Of a stretch of 55,915 nt of DNA, positions 1 through 8,497 are shown piece by piece; within the stretch, counting starts at the first letter, position 1; each line of letters opens with the position of its first letter. Origin of the DNA: Hyphococcus sp. (lineage in GTDB: Bacteria > Pseudomonadota > Alphaproteobacteria > Caulobacterales > Parvularculaceae); assembly GCA_021604585.1 (NCBI GenBank), contig BQJG01000016.1, positions 1-55,915 on the forward strand, read 5' to 3'. The translations under genes were made by a program, and so were the position numbers. The notes under the pieces were generated by a model. That model searched no databases. It saw only the letters and a program-made list of their open reading frames with translations, and had not been told where the DNA came from.

Positions 1-803
1 CGGATATTTGCGGCGCGCACATCGGCCTGCGGATTGACGCCGTAAGTGATCAACCGCCGGTCAGTGACGCGGCCCACCAGCGCCTGCACTTCGGGGTGAT
101 CGAGGCAGACAATGCCGAAACCGTAAAACGGCGTGTTCTCAACGAAACGGTCAAACGCTTTACGCAGATTTTCAAACCCACCCCAATGATCCAAATGCTC
201 CGGATCGATATTGGTGACGATGGCGACGGTCGTCGGCAAACGAATGAACGTTCCGTCGCTTTCGTCCGCCTCGACCACCATCCAGTCGCCCTCGCCGATC
301 CGCGCATTGGCGCCGTAAGCGTTGATGACGCCGCCATTGATGACGGTCGGGTCGAGATTGGCTTCATCCAACAGCGCCGCAACCATAGTCGTTGTCGTCG
401 TTTTGCCGTGCGTGCCAGCAACGGAGACAGTCCATTTCAGGCGCATCAGTTCAGCGAGCATGTCAGCGCGCTTGACGACGGGGATATGGCGCGCACGCGC
501 AGCGGCGACTTCCGGATTGTCGCGCTTGATCGCTGTTGAAATAATCACCGCGTCGGCGCCTTCGACATTCTCCGGCTTGTGGCCGATGACGACCGGCACG
601 CCCTTGTCGCGCAAACGCTGAACGTTTGGACCATCGGCGACATCCGAACCGCGCACATCATAGCCGAGCGTGCGCATCACATCGGCGATGCCGCTCATGC
701 CGATGCCGCCAATCCCAACAAAATGAACGACGCCCGCGCCAAACGGCAGACGCACCTTGATCTTCGGCGGATCGACTTTGGAAAATTGATCTTTTCTCGT
801 CAT
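1..803 (-). CDS. murC: UDP-N-acetylmuramate--L-alanine ligase MurC (C-terminus cut by window edge)
   Basis: Cytoplasmic ATP-dependent ligase that adds L-alanine to UDP-MurNAc, the first peptide step of peptidoglycan synthesis. About 267 residues are visible, starting at the ATG on 801-803 (MTRKDQFSK). Visible are the N-terminal UDP-binding loop (GIGGIGMSGIA), the Mur-ligase P-loop GTHGKTTTT near residue 130, the EADESDGTF segment typical of MurC, and the conserved NIDPEHLDHWG stretch. The full family length is about 460-480 residues, so the C-terminal domain lies outside the window. The gene follows murG by 10 bp and is the last visible member of the dcw operon. Identification is firm; only the 3' end is unknown. 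Confidence 0.97.
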   Translation of the reverse strand, partial: MTRKDQFSKVDPPKIKVRLPFGAGVVHFVGIGGIGMSGIADVMRTLGYDVRGSDVADGPNVQRLRDKGVPVVIGHKPENVEGADAVIISTAIKRDNPEVAAARARHIPVVKRADMLAELMRLKWTVSVAGTHGKTTTTTMVAALLDEANLDPTVINGGVINAYGANARIGEGDWMVVEADESDGTFIRLPTTVAIVTNIDPEHLDHWGGFENLRKAFDRFVENTPFYGFGIVCLDHPEVQALVGRVTDRRLITYGVNPQADVRAANI

Positions 804-813
804 AATACTCTAC

Positions 814-1914
814 TTATGCCGCCGCATTTCGCGTGGCGATGTCTTCAACCAGATCGGCGAGCTTCGACGCCGCGCCGGATTTCACCGCGCCTTTCGCCGC
901 CGCCGCCATTTCCCGCAATCTTGCCGGATTTTCCAGCAGCGCCCCCAAGGGCGCAGCGAGCTCATACTGATTAAACTCTTTTTCCGGCAAAATCACGGCG
1001 GCTTTCCTACCGGACAGTGTCCGCGCGTTGCCCGATTGGTGATCGTCCATGGCGATGGCCAGCGGCGCCAGGATTGACGGGCGGCCAATGGCGGCGAGTT
1101 CCGTCACGGTTGAGGCCCCGGCGCGGGAAATCACCAGATGCGCCGCCGCCATGCGTTGCGGAAGATCGGTGAAAAACGGCGCCACCTCGGCGCGCACGCC
1201 AGCCTCTGCATAAGCGGCCTTCACTGCGCCGAGTTCTTTCTCCCGCGCCTGATGCGTGACGACGAGGCGGCTCCGCAGTGTTTCCGGCAGCGCGGCGATG
1301 GCTTTCACCGGCGCATTGGAGAAAATGCTGGCGCCCTGGCTGCCGCCAAAAATAAGAAGATTAATGTCGCCGTCGAGCGACGGGTAAGAAACGTCAGCGA
1401 CTTCGTTCACGGCATCACGCACAGGGTTTCCAACTTCAATCGCCGAAACGCTGGCGGGTAGTTTTTCCAAGACCGGAAAAGCATGAGCAGTGAATGCAGC
1501 GCCTTTGACCAGCATGCGGTTTGCACGGCCGAGCACGCCATTTTGTTCATGCACACCGTATGGAATATGCATCAAAGAAGCGGCCTTCATGGCGGGCAGT
1601 GAAGGGTAGCCGCCAAAACCGACCGCTGCGGCGGGCTTTCGTTTTTTGAATTCGCTTAAAGATTTGATCAGGCCCGACGCGATGGAAAGCGCCGCTGCGG
1701 CCTTCGCCACCGGTCCGCCAATGGAAGGCGTCGCGGCGGAAATTACAAAGCGTTCGTCCGCGGGAAAATTTTCTGCGTAGCGTGCGCCGCGCGCATCGGT
1801 AACCAGCAATACCTTGTGGCCGCGTCGTTTCAATTCCTGCGCCAGCGCTTCGGCTGGAAACAAATGTCCGCCGGTGCCGCCCGCCGCAAGAGCAATGGGT
1901 CCATCCAGGCTCAC
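814..1914 (-). CDS. murG: UDP-GlcNAc transferase MurG (lipid II synthesis)
   Basis: Peripheral inner-membrane glycosyltransferase that moves GlcNAc from UDP-GlcNAc onto lipid I to give lipid II. The predicted protein has 366 residues, normal for the family. It shows the N-terminal glycine-rich loop GGTGGHLFPA, a second G loop (FGGSQGA), and the UDP-GlcNAc-binding region ISRAGASTVTELAAIGRPSIL. The open frame extends much further upstream inside ftsW, but homology begins only at VSLDGPIALAAGGTG. I therefore chose the GTG at 1912-1914, which overlaps the ftsW stop in a GTGA arrangement, consistent with translational coupling. Confidence 0.96.
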   Translation of the reverse strand: MSLDGPIALAAGGTGGHLFPAEALAQELKRRGHKVLLVTDARGARYAENFPADERFVISAATPSIGGPVAKAAAALSIASGLIKSLSEFKKRKPAAAVGFGGYPSLPAMKAASLMHIPYGVHEQNGVLGRANRMLVKGAAFTAHAFPVLEKLPASVSAIEVGNPVRDAVNEVADVSYPSLDGDINLLIFGGSQGASIFSNAPVKAIAALPETLRSRLVVTHQAREKELGAVKAAYAEAGVRAEVAPFFTDLPQRMAAAHLVISRAGASTVTELAAIGRPSILAPLAIAMDDHQSGNARTLSGRKAAVILPEKEFNQYELAAPLGALLENPARLREMAAAAKGAVKSGAASKLADLVEDIATRNAAA

Positions 1915-3047
1915 GGCATAATGTCCTTGCGCCGGAACACGCCTTGATGCGAGCGCGTAAGCGCGAAAATCAAACCAACAGTCAGCCCAGTCGCAATCAA
2001 GGACGAGCCGCCATAGGAAATGAACGGCAATGTCATGCCCTTGGCCGGCAAGGCGCGCAGTGAAACGCCGATATTGATGATCGCCTGAAAGCCGATGATC
2101 GCCGCGAGCCCCGTCGCCGCGCACTGGGCGAAAACGGATTTCAACCCTGCGGCGGTCGCCATAATCCGCGCGGTGAAGATGGCAAAGAGAATAATGATGA
2201 TGACCGCAAGCGCAAACCCGAAATCCTCTCCGGCGACCGCGAAGATGAAATCCGTATGCGCGTCCGGCAACATGGCTTTGACCGGCGGCGCCTCGCCGCG
2301 GCCAATCCATCCGCCATTGGCGATGGTCTCTATGGCGCGGTCGACCTGATAGGTCTCTGTCGAGTCCGGATTGAAAAATCCATCGACCCGGCGCGCCACG
2401 TGATCGGAGAGAAAGTAGCCGGCCGTCAGGGCGCCCATGCCCGCCGCCCCAAGCCCTGCGATCCAGAGCCAGCTCCAGCCAGCGACGAAAAACATCACCG
2501 CCCACACGCCGGTCACCAGCGCCCATTGACCAAAATCGGGCTGCAACAAAAGCAACATTGCGAATACGAGATACAACCCGATTGCGATCACGCCGCCGGG
2601 GAATTTTGGGTCGCGCGCGCCTTCGGCCAGCATCCATGCCGCCGCGATCACAAAACCGGGCTTGGCGAATTCCGACGGCTGCAAGGAAAACGAACCAATA
2701 TAAAGCCAGCGCTTGGCGCCATTCACTTCGCCGCCAAACAGCAACAGGAACAGCATGAGCGCCAGGGCGGCGACGAAAACAATGACGCCGAGCCGGCGCG
2801 CTTGAAGCGGCGTAAGGAACGCTATCGCTGTCATCAGCAACAAAGCCGGTCCCATAAAAATAAGTTGGCGCAGCGGAAAATGAAACTCGCCGCCAATGCC
2901 CATGCGCGCAGCCGCCGTCGGCCCTGCCGCCATCAACACGACCCCGCCAATGACAATGATCAACAACAAGACGCCGAGCGCAGGCCGATCAATCGACCAC
3001 CACAAACGTGCAAACGGGGAATCGTCCAGCCGCGACATGCGCCTCAC
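1911..3047 (-). CDS. ftsW: Septal peptidoglycan glycosyltransferase FtsW (SEDS family)
   Basis: Polytopic inner-membrane SEDS polymerase that builds septal glycan from lipid II in partnership with FtsI. The product is 378 residues with about ten hydrophobic segments. It carries SEDS signatures such as LLLLQPDFGQ, the ETYQVDRAIETIANGGWIG loop and the C-terminal LPFISYGGSSL. The GTG at 3045-3047 overlaps the murD stop by four bases; an ATG nine bases downstream (3036-3038, MSRLDD) is an alternative start. It lies between murD and murG as in canonical dcw clusters. The family also contains RodA, but the dcw position favours FtsW. Confidence 0.96.
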   Translation of the reverse strand: MRRMSRLDDSPFARLWWSIDRPALGVLLLIIVIGGVVLMAAGPTAAARMGIGGEFHFPLRQLIFMGPALLLMTAIAFLTPLQARRLGVIVFVAALALMLFLLLFGGEVNGAKRWLYIGSFSLQPSEFAKPGFVIAAAWMLAEGARDPKFPGGVIAIGLYLVFAMLLLLQPDFGQWALVTGVWAVMFFVAGWSWLWIAGLGAAGMGALTAGYFLSDHVARRVDGFFNPDSTETYQVDRAIETIANGGWIGRGEAPPVKAMLPDAHTDFIFAVAGEDFGFALAVIIIILFAIFTARIMATAAGLKSVFAQCAATGLAAIIGFQAIINIGVSLRALPAKGMTLPFISYGGSSLIATGLTVGLIFALTRSHQGVFRRKDIMP

Positions 3048-4456
3048 GCTGCTTCTCCATTGGTTGACGATAGTTCTGAGACGAGATCACGAAAAGCGTT
3101 TCCGCGCGCCTCAAAATTTTTGAACTGATCGTATGACGCGCATGCCGGCGACAGAAGAACGATTGGATTGGCGGCGTCGGACTTCGCCGCATCTTTCGCC
3201 GCCGCCGCCACCGCCTTTTCAAGATCGCCGCACTGAACGCACGCCACCGCGCCGTTCAGCTGTTTTTCAAAATCAGCCGCCGCTTCGCCGATCAAATATG
3301 TTTTGCGCACGCGGTTCATCATTGGAACGAGGCTCGCGACCCCGCCTTCTTTCGGTTTGCCGCCGGCGATCCAGTAAATATCAGTGAACGCCGCCAAAGC
3401 ACGCGCCGAGGCGTCTGCGTTGGTCGCTTTTGAATCGTTGATGAACAGCACTTTGCCGTTGCGGCCGACTTCTTCGATACGGTGCGGCAAGCCTTCATAA
3501 CGCTGCGCGGATTTGACCGCCAGCGCCGGATCAACGCCGAATTTTTCGCATACAGCGATTGCAGCGGCGGCGTTTTGAAGATTATGCGCGCCGCGCAAGG
3601 AGCGCGCAGTAGAAAGCTCACCCGCAAGCGCCGTCTTGCCGTCGAGGTTAAAATAGATTTTGTCTTGCAGCCCGTAAACGCCTCGGCCCAACGCACTGCC
3701 CGACGAGACAGGCCGGACTTCAGCCGGTCCGCGCGCCATCATTTCCGTGCACACGGCCTGCGCATGATCATCATCAACGCCGATCACCGCGAGATCATCA
3801 GCGGTTTGATTCAAGAAAATCCGCTTCTTGGCCTCAAGATAACCATCGACCGAACCGTGCCGTTCAATATGGTCCGGCGACAGGTTCAAAAACACCGCCG
3901 CGTTGAGCCTGAGCGTGTGGGTCAGATCGAGCTGGAACGACGACAGCTCCAGCACGTAAATCGCTTCGCTCTCAAAGGCTGGCAATGACAGCACGGCCTC
4001 GCCGATATTGCCGCCCACATAAACATCTTCGCCCGCCTGCTTTAACAGATGGCCGATCAGCGCCGTCGTTGTCGATTTTCCATTCGAGCCGGTGACACCG
4101 ATGACGCGAGGCCGCGCACGCGGCTCCAGCGCAGTCAAAGCACGCGCGAATAATTCCGTGTCGCCAATGACTGGAACTTTTTCAAGCCGCGCCTTGCGAA
4201 CAATCGCATGGGGCTTGGGATGCGTGAGCGGCACGCCGGGCGAGACCACAAGAGCTTCAAGCTCTTTCCATGGCCAGTTTTTCGGATGTTCGCAACGATA
4301 TTCCGTATCAGAGGTTTTATCGCGCGCCTGACGGTTTTCATCGAAAGAATAGACTTGCGCGCCTGATGCAACCAGCGCTTCGCAAGTTGCAATGCCGGAC
4401 AGGCCGAGGCCGAAGACGCCGACCTTCTTTCGCTTGATGTCAGGGATTAAGATCAT
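3044..4456 (-). CDS. murD: UDP-N-acetylmuramoylalanine--D-glutamate ligase MurD
   Basis: Cytoplasmic ATP-dependent ligase that adds D-glutamate to UDP-MurNAc-L-Ala. At 470 residues it has the normal length. Visible are the N-terminal Rossmann-like loop (VGVFGLGLSG), the Mur P-loop GVTGSNGKSTTTAL, the LNLSPDHIERHG segment, and the C-terminal INDSKATN motif typical of MurD. Its stop overlaps the ftsW start, and it begins 4 bp after mraY ends. The ATG is at 4454-4456 (MILIPDIKRKK). Confidence 0.97.
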   Translation of the reverse strand: MILIPDIKRKKVGVFGLGLSGIATCEALVASGAQVYSFDENRQARDKTSDTEYRCEHPKNWPWKELEALVVSPGVPLTHPKPHAIVRKARLEKVPVIGDTELFARALTALEPRARPRVIGVTGSNGKSTTTALIGHLLKQAGEDVYVGGNIGEAVLSLPAFESEAIYVLELSSFQLDLTHTLRLNAAVFLNLSPDHIERHGSVDGYLEAKKRIFLNQTADDLAVIGVDDDHAQAVCTEMMARGPAEVRPVSSGSALGRGVYGLQDKIYFNLDGKTALAGELSTARSLRGAHNLQNAAAAIAVCEKFGVDPALAVKSAQRYEGLPHRIEEVGRNGKVLFINDSKATNADASARALAAFTDIYWIAGGKPKEGGVASLVPMMNRVRKTYLIGEAAADFEKQLNGAVACVQCGDLEKAVAAAAKDAAKSDAANPIVLLSPACASYDQFKNFEARGNAFRDLVSELSSTNGEAA

Positions 4457-4460
4457 CGCC

Positions 4461-5594
4461 TTACCGCAGTTTCAAGGTTGCGAGGCCGATCATGGCCAGA
4501 ACAAATGCAATGATCCAGAAACGAATAACGATGGTCGATTCTTTCCAACCCAGTTGTTCAAAGTGATGATGGATCGGCGCCATGCGGAAGACGCGTTTGC
4601 CGGTCAGTTTGAAGGATGCGATCTGGATCATCACGGACAATCCTTCCAGCACGAACAGCCCGCCGACAATCGCCAAAACCACTTCATGTTTTGCGGCCAC
4701 TGCAATCGAGCCGATGGCGCCGCCAAGCGCGAGCGATCCTGTGTCGCCCATAAAGATGGCGGCGGGCGGCGCGTTGTACCAAAGAAAACCGAGACCCGCG
4801 CCGATGATCGCGCCGCAAATGACCGTCACTTCGCCGACACCCGGAACGAATGGCACACCGAGATAATTTGCATATATTGCGTTGCCAACGAGATAGGCGA
4901 TCAGCGCATACGCGCCCGCCGCGATCATCACCGGCACAGTCGCAAGTCCGTCGAGCCCGTCCGTCAGGTTTACCGTATTTGAGGCGCCGACAATCACGAA
5001 GGCGGCAAACGGAATAATGAATAATCCCAGCGGCACGCCCGGCGCCTTGAACCAGTCATTGAAAATGTCCAGCGGCACAAAAGGCACCGGCACCGATGTG
5101 GCGAGGCCCGCCGGGGCATCCGGCGCCGATTGCAGCGTATCCATGCAGAACCATGCAGCAAGGAGCGCAACGGCAAATTGCACAACCAGCTTCAAACTGC
5201 CGACCAGCCCGTCTGCGTTTTGTTTGGTGACTTTCATATAATCGTCAATGAAACCGAGCGCGCCGAAGGCGAGCGTCACGCCCATGACGATCCAGACATA
5301 CATATTGTCGAGACGCGCCCACAAAAAGGTCGCAACCGTTAAAGACAAAAGAATAAGAACGCCGCCCATGGTCGGCGTGCCTGCCTTTTCAATAATATGC
5401 GTTTGCGGGCCATCGGTGCGGATCGGCTGACCGCGTCCCTGCTTGCGGCGCATCCAGCGGATAAGCGATGGGCCCATCAGAAATGAAATCAACAGCGCCG
5501 TCATCACTGCGCCGCCGGTGCGGAATGTCAGATAACGGAACACATTGAACAGTTGGAACTGATCCGCATAGGGAGTCAGCAGGTGATACAGCAT
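4461..5594 (-). CDS. mraY: Phospho-MurNAc-pentapeptide transferase MraY
   Basis: Integral membrane enzyme that transfers phospho-MurNAc-pentapeptide to undecaprenyl phosphate, making lipid I. The protein has 377 residues and about ten transmembrane helices. Conserved catalytic stretches are visible: DDYMK near residue 118, the NLTDGLDGLA loop, the FMGDTGSLALGG motif and MAPIHHHFE near the C-terminus. The ATG at 5592-5594 directly abuts the murF stop (5595-5597, TAG) with no gap, so the two are probably translationally coupled. Confidence 0.98.
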   Translation of the reverse strand: MLYHLLTPYADQFQLFNVFRYLTFRTGGAVMTALLISFLMGPSLIRWMRRKQGRGQPIRTDGPQTHIIEKAGTPTMGGVLILLSLTVATFLWARLDNMYVWIVMGVTLAFGALGFIDDYMKVTKQNADGLVGSLKLVVQFAVALLAAWFCMDTLQSAPDAPAGLATSVPVPFVPLDIFNDWFKAPGVPLGLFIIPFAAFVIVGASNTVNLTDGLDGLATVPVMIAAGAYALIAYLVGNAIYANYLGVPFVPGVGEVTVICGAIIGAGLGFLWYNAPPAAIFMGDTGSLALGGAIGSIAVAAKHEVVLAIVGGLFVLEGLSVMIQIASFKLTGKRVFRMAPIHHHFEQLGWKESTIVIRFWIIAFVLAMIGLATLKLR

Positions 5595-7061
5595 CTAAGC
5601 CCGGCCCTCTTTCAAATCTTCTTTTTTGCCGCTGTCCTTGAGCGCGCGCGCCACAGCGCTGACTTTTGACGCGTTTGACCCTTTGACCATTACAATATCG
5701 CCGGGGCCGATCGCATCCAACACAGGACCGACAAGGCCGACAGCGTCGCCAGCGTGCAGACCGCGCATGGGTGGTGGAAGGACATCCCAGAGATGGCGCA
5801 TCAATTGGCCCGCTGCGTAGACGCGGTCAACCTTTGCGGCGACCAAGGCGGTTACAAGTTTTTTATGCAAATTCTCGGCATCCGGCCCGAGCTCCAGCAT
5901 CTCGCCGAGAATGGCGATGCGGCGACCGCCTTCAGCCGGACTGCTAGCGCCCAGCAGGCCAATGGCCGCGGCCATGGATGCGGGATTGGCGTTGTAGCTT
6001 TCGTCGATCAAAACGGCAGCACCCCCCCCAACCGCAATAGTCGTGCGTGCGCCGCGCCCTTCGGCCGGCGTGATATGCGCAAGAGCGGCGATGGCGGGGT
6101 CCAACGGCGCGCCGACAGCGTCAGCCGCAGCGAGCGCGGCCAGCATGTTGGTCGCCTGATGGCGGCCAGGAATGCCGGCGAAAAACTCAACCGCCTTGCC
6201 TTTGATCTTGGCTTTGAGCCGCGCACCTGCGCTTTCGGCCGCGTAGTTGAGCAACTGAAAGTCTGCGCCGGGTTTTTCGCCGAAGGTAACGAAGGAAGCC
6301 GCTCCTGCCTCTTCCGCGCGTTTTTTCAGCAAAGAAAAATATTCATTGTCGAACGGCAACACCGCAACGCCGCCTGGCGCCAGGCCAGTGAAAATTTCGG
6401 CTTTGGCTTCGGCGATTTCTTCCACCGACTTGAAAAACTCAAGATGCGCCGCCGCAACCGTGGTGACAATCGCCGCATGTGGGCGCACCAGCCCGGCCAG
6501 CGGGGTAATCTCGCCCGGATGGTTCATGCCGATTTCAAAGACGCCATAATCTGCACGCATTGGCAATCGAGCAAGCGTCAACGGCACGCCCCAATGATTG
6601 TTGAAACTTTTATCGGCGGCGTGAACGATTCCGGCGCTGCCAAGCACAGCACGCAAAATTTCCTTTGTAGAGGTCTTTCCGGCGCTGCCGGTAACCGCCA
6701 CCCGTTTGCCGAAATTTCGCAAGCGCGCCGCCGCTGCGAGATCGCGCAGTCCTTGCAGCGTGTCGCCAACCACCAGCAAGGGTGCGCCGTCTGGCGCGTC
6801 TTCGGGCGCGCGCGCCACAAGCGCCGCAGAAGCGCCGGCCTCGAACGCATTTTTCAAAAACTCATGCCCGTCGCGAATGTCGCGCAGGGCGACAAAAATA
6901 TCGCCCGGCTTTAATGTCCGCGTGTCGATGGAAATCCCGCCAGCAAACCATTCCTCCGCCGTCCAATGTTTCGGATCACCGCCGCGCGCGCATAAGGCTC
7001 CGCCTGTGGCCGCCGCCGCCTCGTACGCACTCCAAAGATTATCTTGCAATTTTTCCGTCAT
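5595..7061 (-). CDS. murF: UDP-MurNAc-tripeptide--D-alanyl-D-alanine ligase MurF
   Basis: Cytoplasmic ligase that adds D-Ala-D-Ala to UDP-MurNAc-tripeptide, completing the pentapeptide precursor. The 488-residue product is slightly longer than the E. coli enzyme (about 450). Visible are the N-terminal IDTRTLKPGDIFVALRD uridine-binding segment, the P-loop VTGSAGKTSTKE, the FNNHWGVPLTL stretch typical of MurF, and the DESYNANPASM motif. The start ATG overlaps the murE stop in an ATGA arrangement (7058-7061). Confidence 0.97.
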   Translation of the reverse strand: MTEKLQDNLWSAYEAAAATGGALCARGGDPKHWTAEEWFAGGISIDTRTLKPGDIFVALRDIRDGHEFLKNAFEAGASAALVARAPEDAPDGAPLLVVGDTLQGLRDLAAAARLRNFGKRVAVTGSAGKTSTKEILRAVLGSAGIVHAADKSFNNHWGVPLTLARLPMRADYGVFEIGMNHPGEITPLAGLVRPHAAIVTTVAAAHLEFFKSVEEIAEAKAEIFTGLAPGGVAVLPFDNEYFSLLKKRAEEAGAASFVTFGEKPGADFQLLNYAAESAGARLKAKIKGKAVEFFAGIPGRHQATNMLAALAAADAVGAPLDPAIAALAHITPAEGRGARTTIAVGGGAAVLIDESYNANPASMAAAIGLLGASSPAEGGRRIAILGEMLELGPDAENLHKKLVTALVAAKVDRVYAAGQLMRHLWDVLPPPMRGLHAGDAVGLVGPVLDAIGPGDIVMVKGSNASKVSAVARALKDSGKKEDLKEGRA

Positions 7062-8497
7062 CTCCCGAACTCCTTGAGCTGGTCCGCGACAACTTCCAGC
7101 GCAACACTCGCGTCGTCGAACGGCAAAAGCTGATCACCCACCTGTTGGCCCGCCTCGTGTCCTTTCCCCATGATCAAGAGCACGTCCCCTTCCCGAAGCT
7201 GCGCGACCCCCGCCGCAATCGCTTCCGCCCGGTCGCCAATATCCATGGCGTCCGGACATCCTTTCAACACCGCCGCCCGGATCGCCGCCGGATCTTCAGT
7301 GCGCGGATTGTCATCGGTGACAATTACGATATCCGCATATTGTTTCGCTGCCGCTCCCATCAGCGGGCGTTTCGTCTTGTCACGGTCGCCGCCTGCGCCA
7401 ATGATCGCGATGACGCGGCCCGTTGCGTGCGGCCTGATCGCCTGCAATGCTGTCGCCACTGCATCTGGCGTATGCGCATAGTCGACAAAGACGCCGCCGC
7501 CGGACGCTTCACAAACAAACTGCATCCGGCCCGGCGCGCCGGTGATATCAGCGATCTTTTGCACCACATCAATGGCGCGTTCGCCGCCGGCGATCACAAT
7601 TCCGGCGGCAAGCAACGCGTTCTCTGCCTGAAAGGCGCCGATCAACGGCGTATCGATACGATAAGCTTTGCCGTGCGTTTCGACCTCAAGCGACAACCCG
7701 CCCAGATGCGGCGTACAGCCGAGCAGGCGCAGATCGCGTCCCTTCGCACCGGTTTGAATGGTCGCAACGCCGCGCGTCCGGGCGAGTGCGACAATGTCTT
7801 CGGCGCCCTCCCCATCCATATTGACGACAGCAATGCCGTTGCTAGCGAGCAGTTCCGAAAACAGACGGCTCTTGGCGGCGAAATAATCCTCGAACGACGC
7901 GTGATAATCGAGATGATCCTGGGTGATGTTGGTGAAGGCAGCGATGCGGAACTGAACGGCGTCCGCACGATGTTGCGCGATTCCATGACTGGAAACTTCC
8001 ATCGCCAGATGTGTCACGCCTGCGCGCGTCATGGAATCGATGATTTCATGCAAGGTCACGGGATCGGGCGTCGTATGCGAAAGCGGGCGCGTGAAGTTTG
8101 CGCTTTCTGCGCCAAGCGTGCCGATGCTGCCTGAATGTGCGCCTAAAAGCGCCCAAAGATGTGCGGCGAATCTCGCGGTAGATGTTTTGCCGTTTGTACC
8201 GGTGACACCGGCGATGATCTCCGGCTGGCGCGGGTAATATCGCGCCGCCATTTGCGCCAGCCGCCTGCGCGGCTCAGCGTCAACAATCATCGGCAGCTTA
8301 GACGTGACGCCGGGCTTGGCGAGAATGGCTGCGGCGCCGCTTTGCTCTGCCTGTGGAATATATTGGGCGCCATCTGCATTCACGCCGGAAAGCGCCGCAA
8401 ACAGAAAGCCGCGCGAGACGGCGCGGCTGTCGGCGGTTATCCCTTCAATATGCGGGTCGGGGCTAATCGATTCATAGGCGAGTTCGGACAATCTCAT
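7058..8497 (-). CDS. murE: UDP-MurNAc-L-Ala-D-Glu--meso-diaminopimelate ligase MurE
   Basis: Cytoplasmic ligase that adds the third amino acid to the peptidoglycan stem. The 479-residue product has the GITADSRAVSRG N-terminal motif, the P-loop GVTGTNGKTSTA, and a DDNPRTEDP segment. The DNPR motif is the established mark of meso-diaminopimelate specificity, so this organism should have Gram-negative type DAP peptidoglycan. Both ends overlap their neighbours by four bases (murF downstream, ftsI upstream). The start is the ATG at 8495-8497. Confidence 0.97.
   Translation of the reverse strand: MRLSELAYESISPDPHIEGITADSRAVSRGFLFAALSGVNADGAQYIPQAEQSGAAAILAKPGVTSKLPMIVDAEPRRRLAQMAARYYPRQPEIIAGVTGTNGKTSTARFAAHLWALLGAHSGSIGTLGAESANFTRPLSHTTPDPVTLHEIIDSMTRAGVTHLAMEVSSHGIAQHRADAVQFRIAAFTNITQDHLDYHASFEDYFAAKSRLFSELLASNGIAVVNMDGEGAEDIVALARTRGVATIQTGAKGRDLRLLGCTPHLGGLSLEVETHGKAYRIDTPLIGAFQAENALLAAGIVIAGGERAIDVVQKIADITGAPGRMQFVCEASGGGVFVDYAHTPDAVATALQAIRPHATGRVIAIIGAGGDRDKTKRPLMGAAAKQYADIVIVTDDNPRTEDPAAIRAAVLKGCPDAMDIGDRAEAIAAGVAQLREGDVLLIMGKGHEAGQQVGDQLLPFDDASVALEVVADQLKEFGR

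Noticed and set aside
1915..2637. N-terminal extension of the murG reading frame to 607 residues
   Set aside because: The extra 241 codons lie wholly inside ftsW in another frame and carry no homology; family similarity starts at the GTG on 1914.
5754..8134. Long plus-strand frames (386 and 450 residues) opposite murF and murE
   Set aside because: They are antisense to strongly conserved Mur ligases, have Arg/Ala-rich shadow composition and no recognisable domain.
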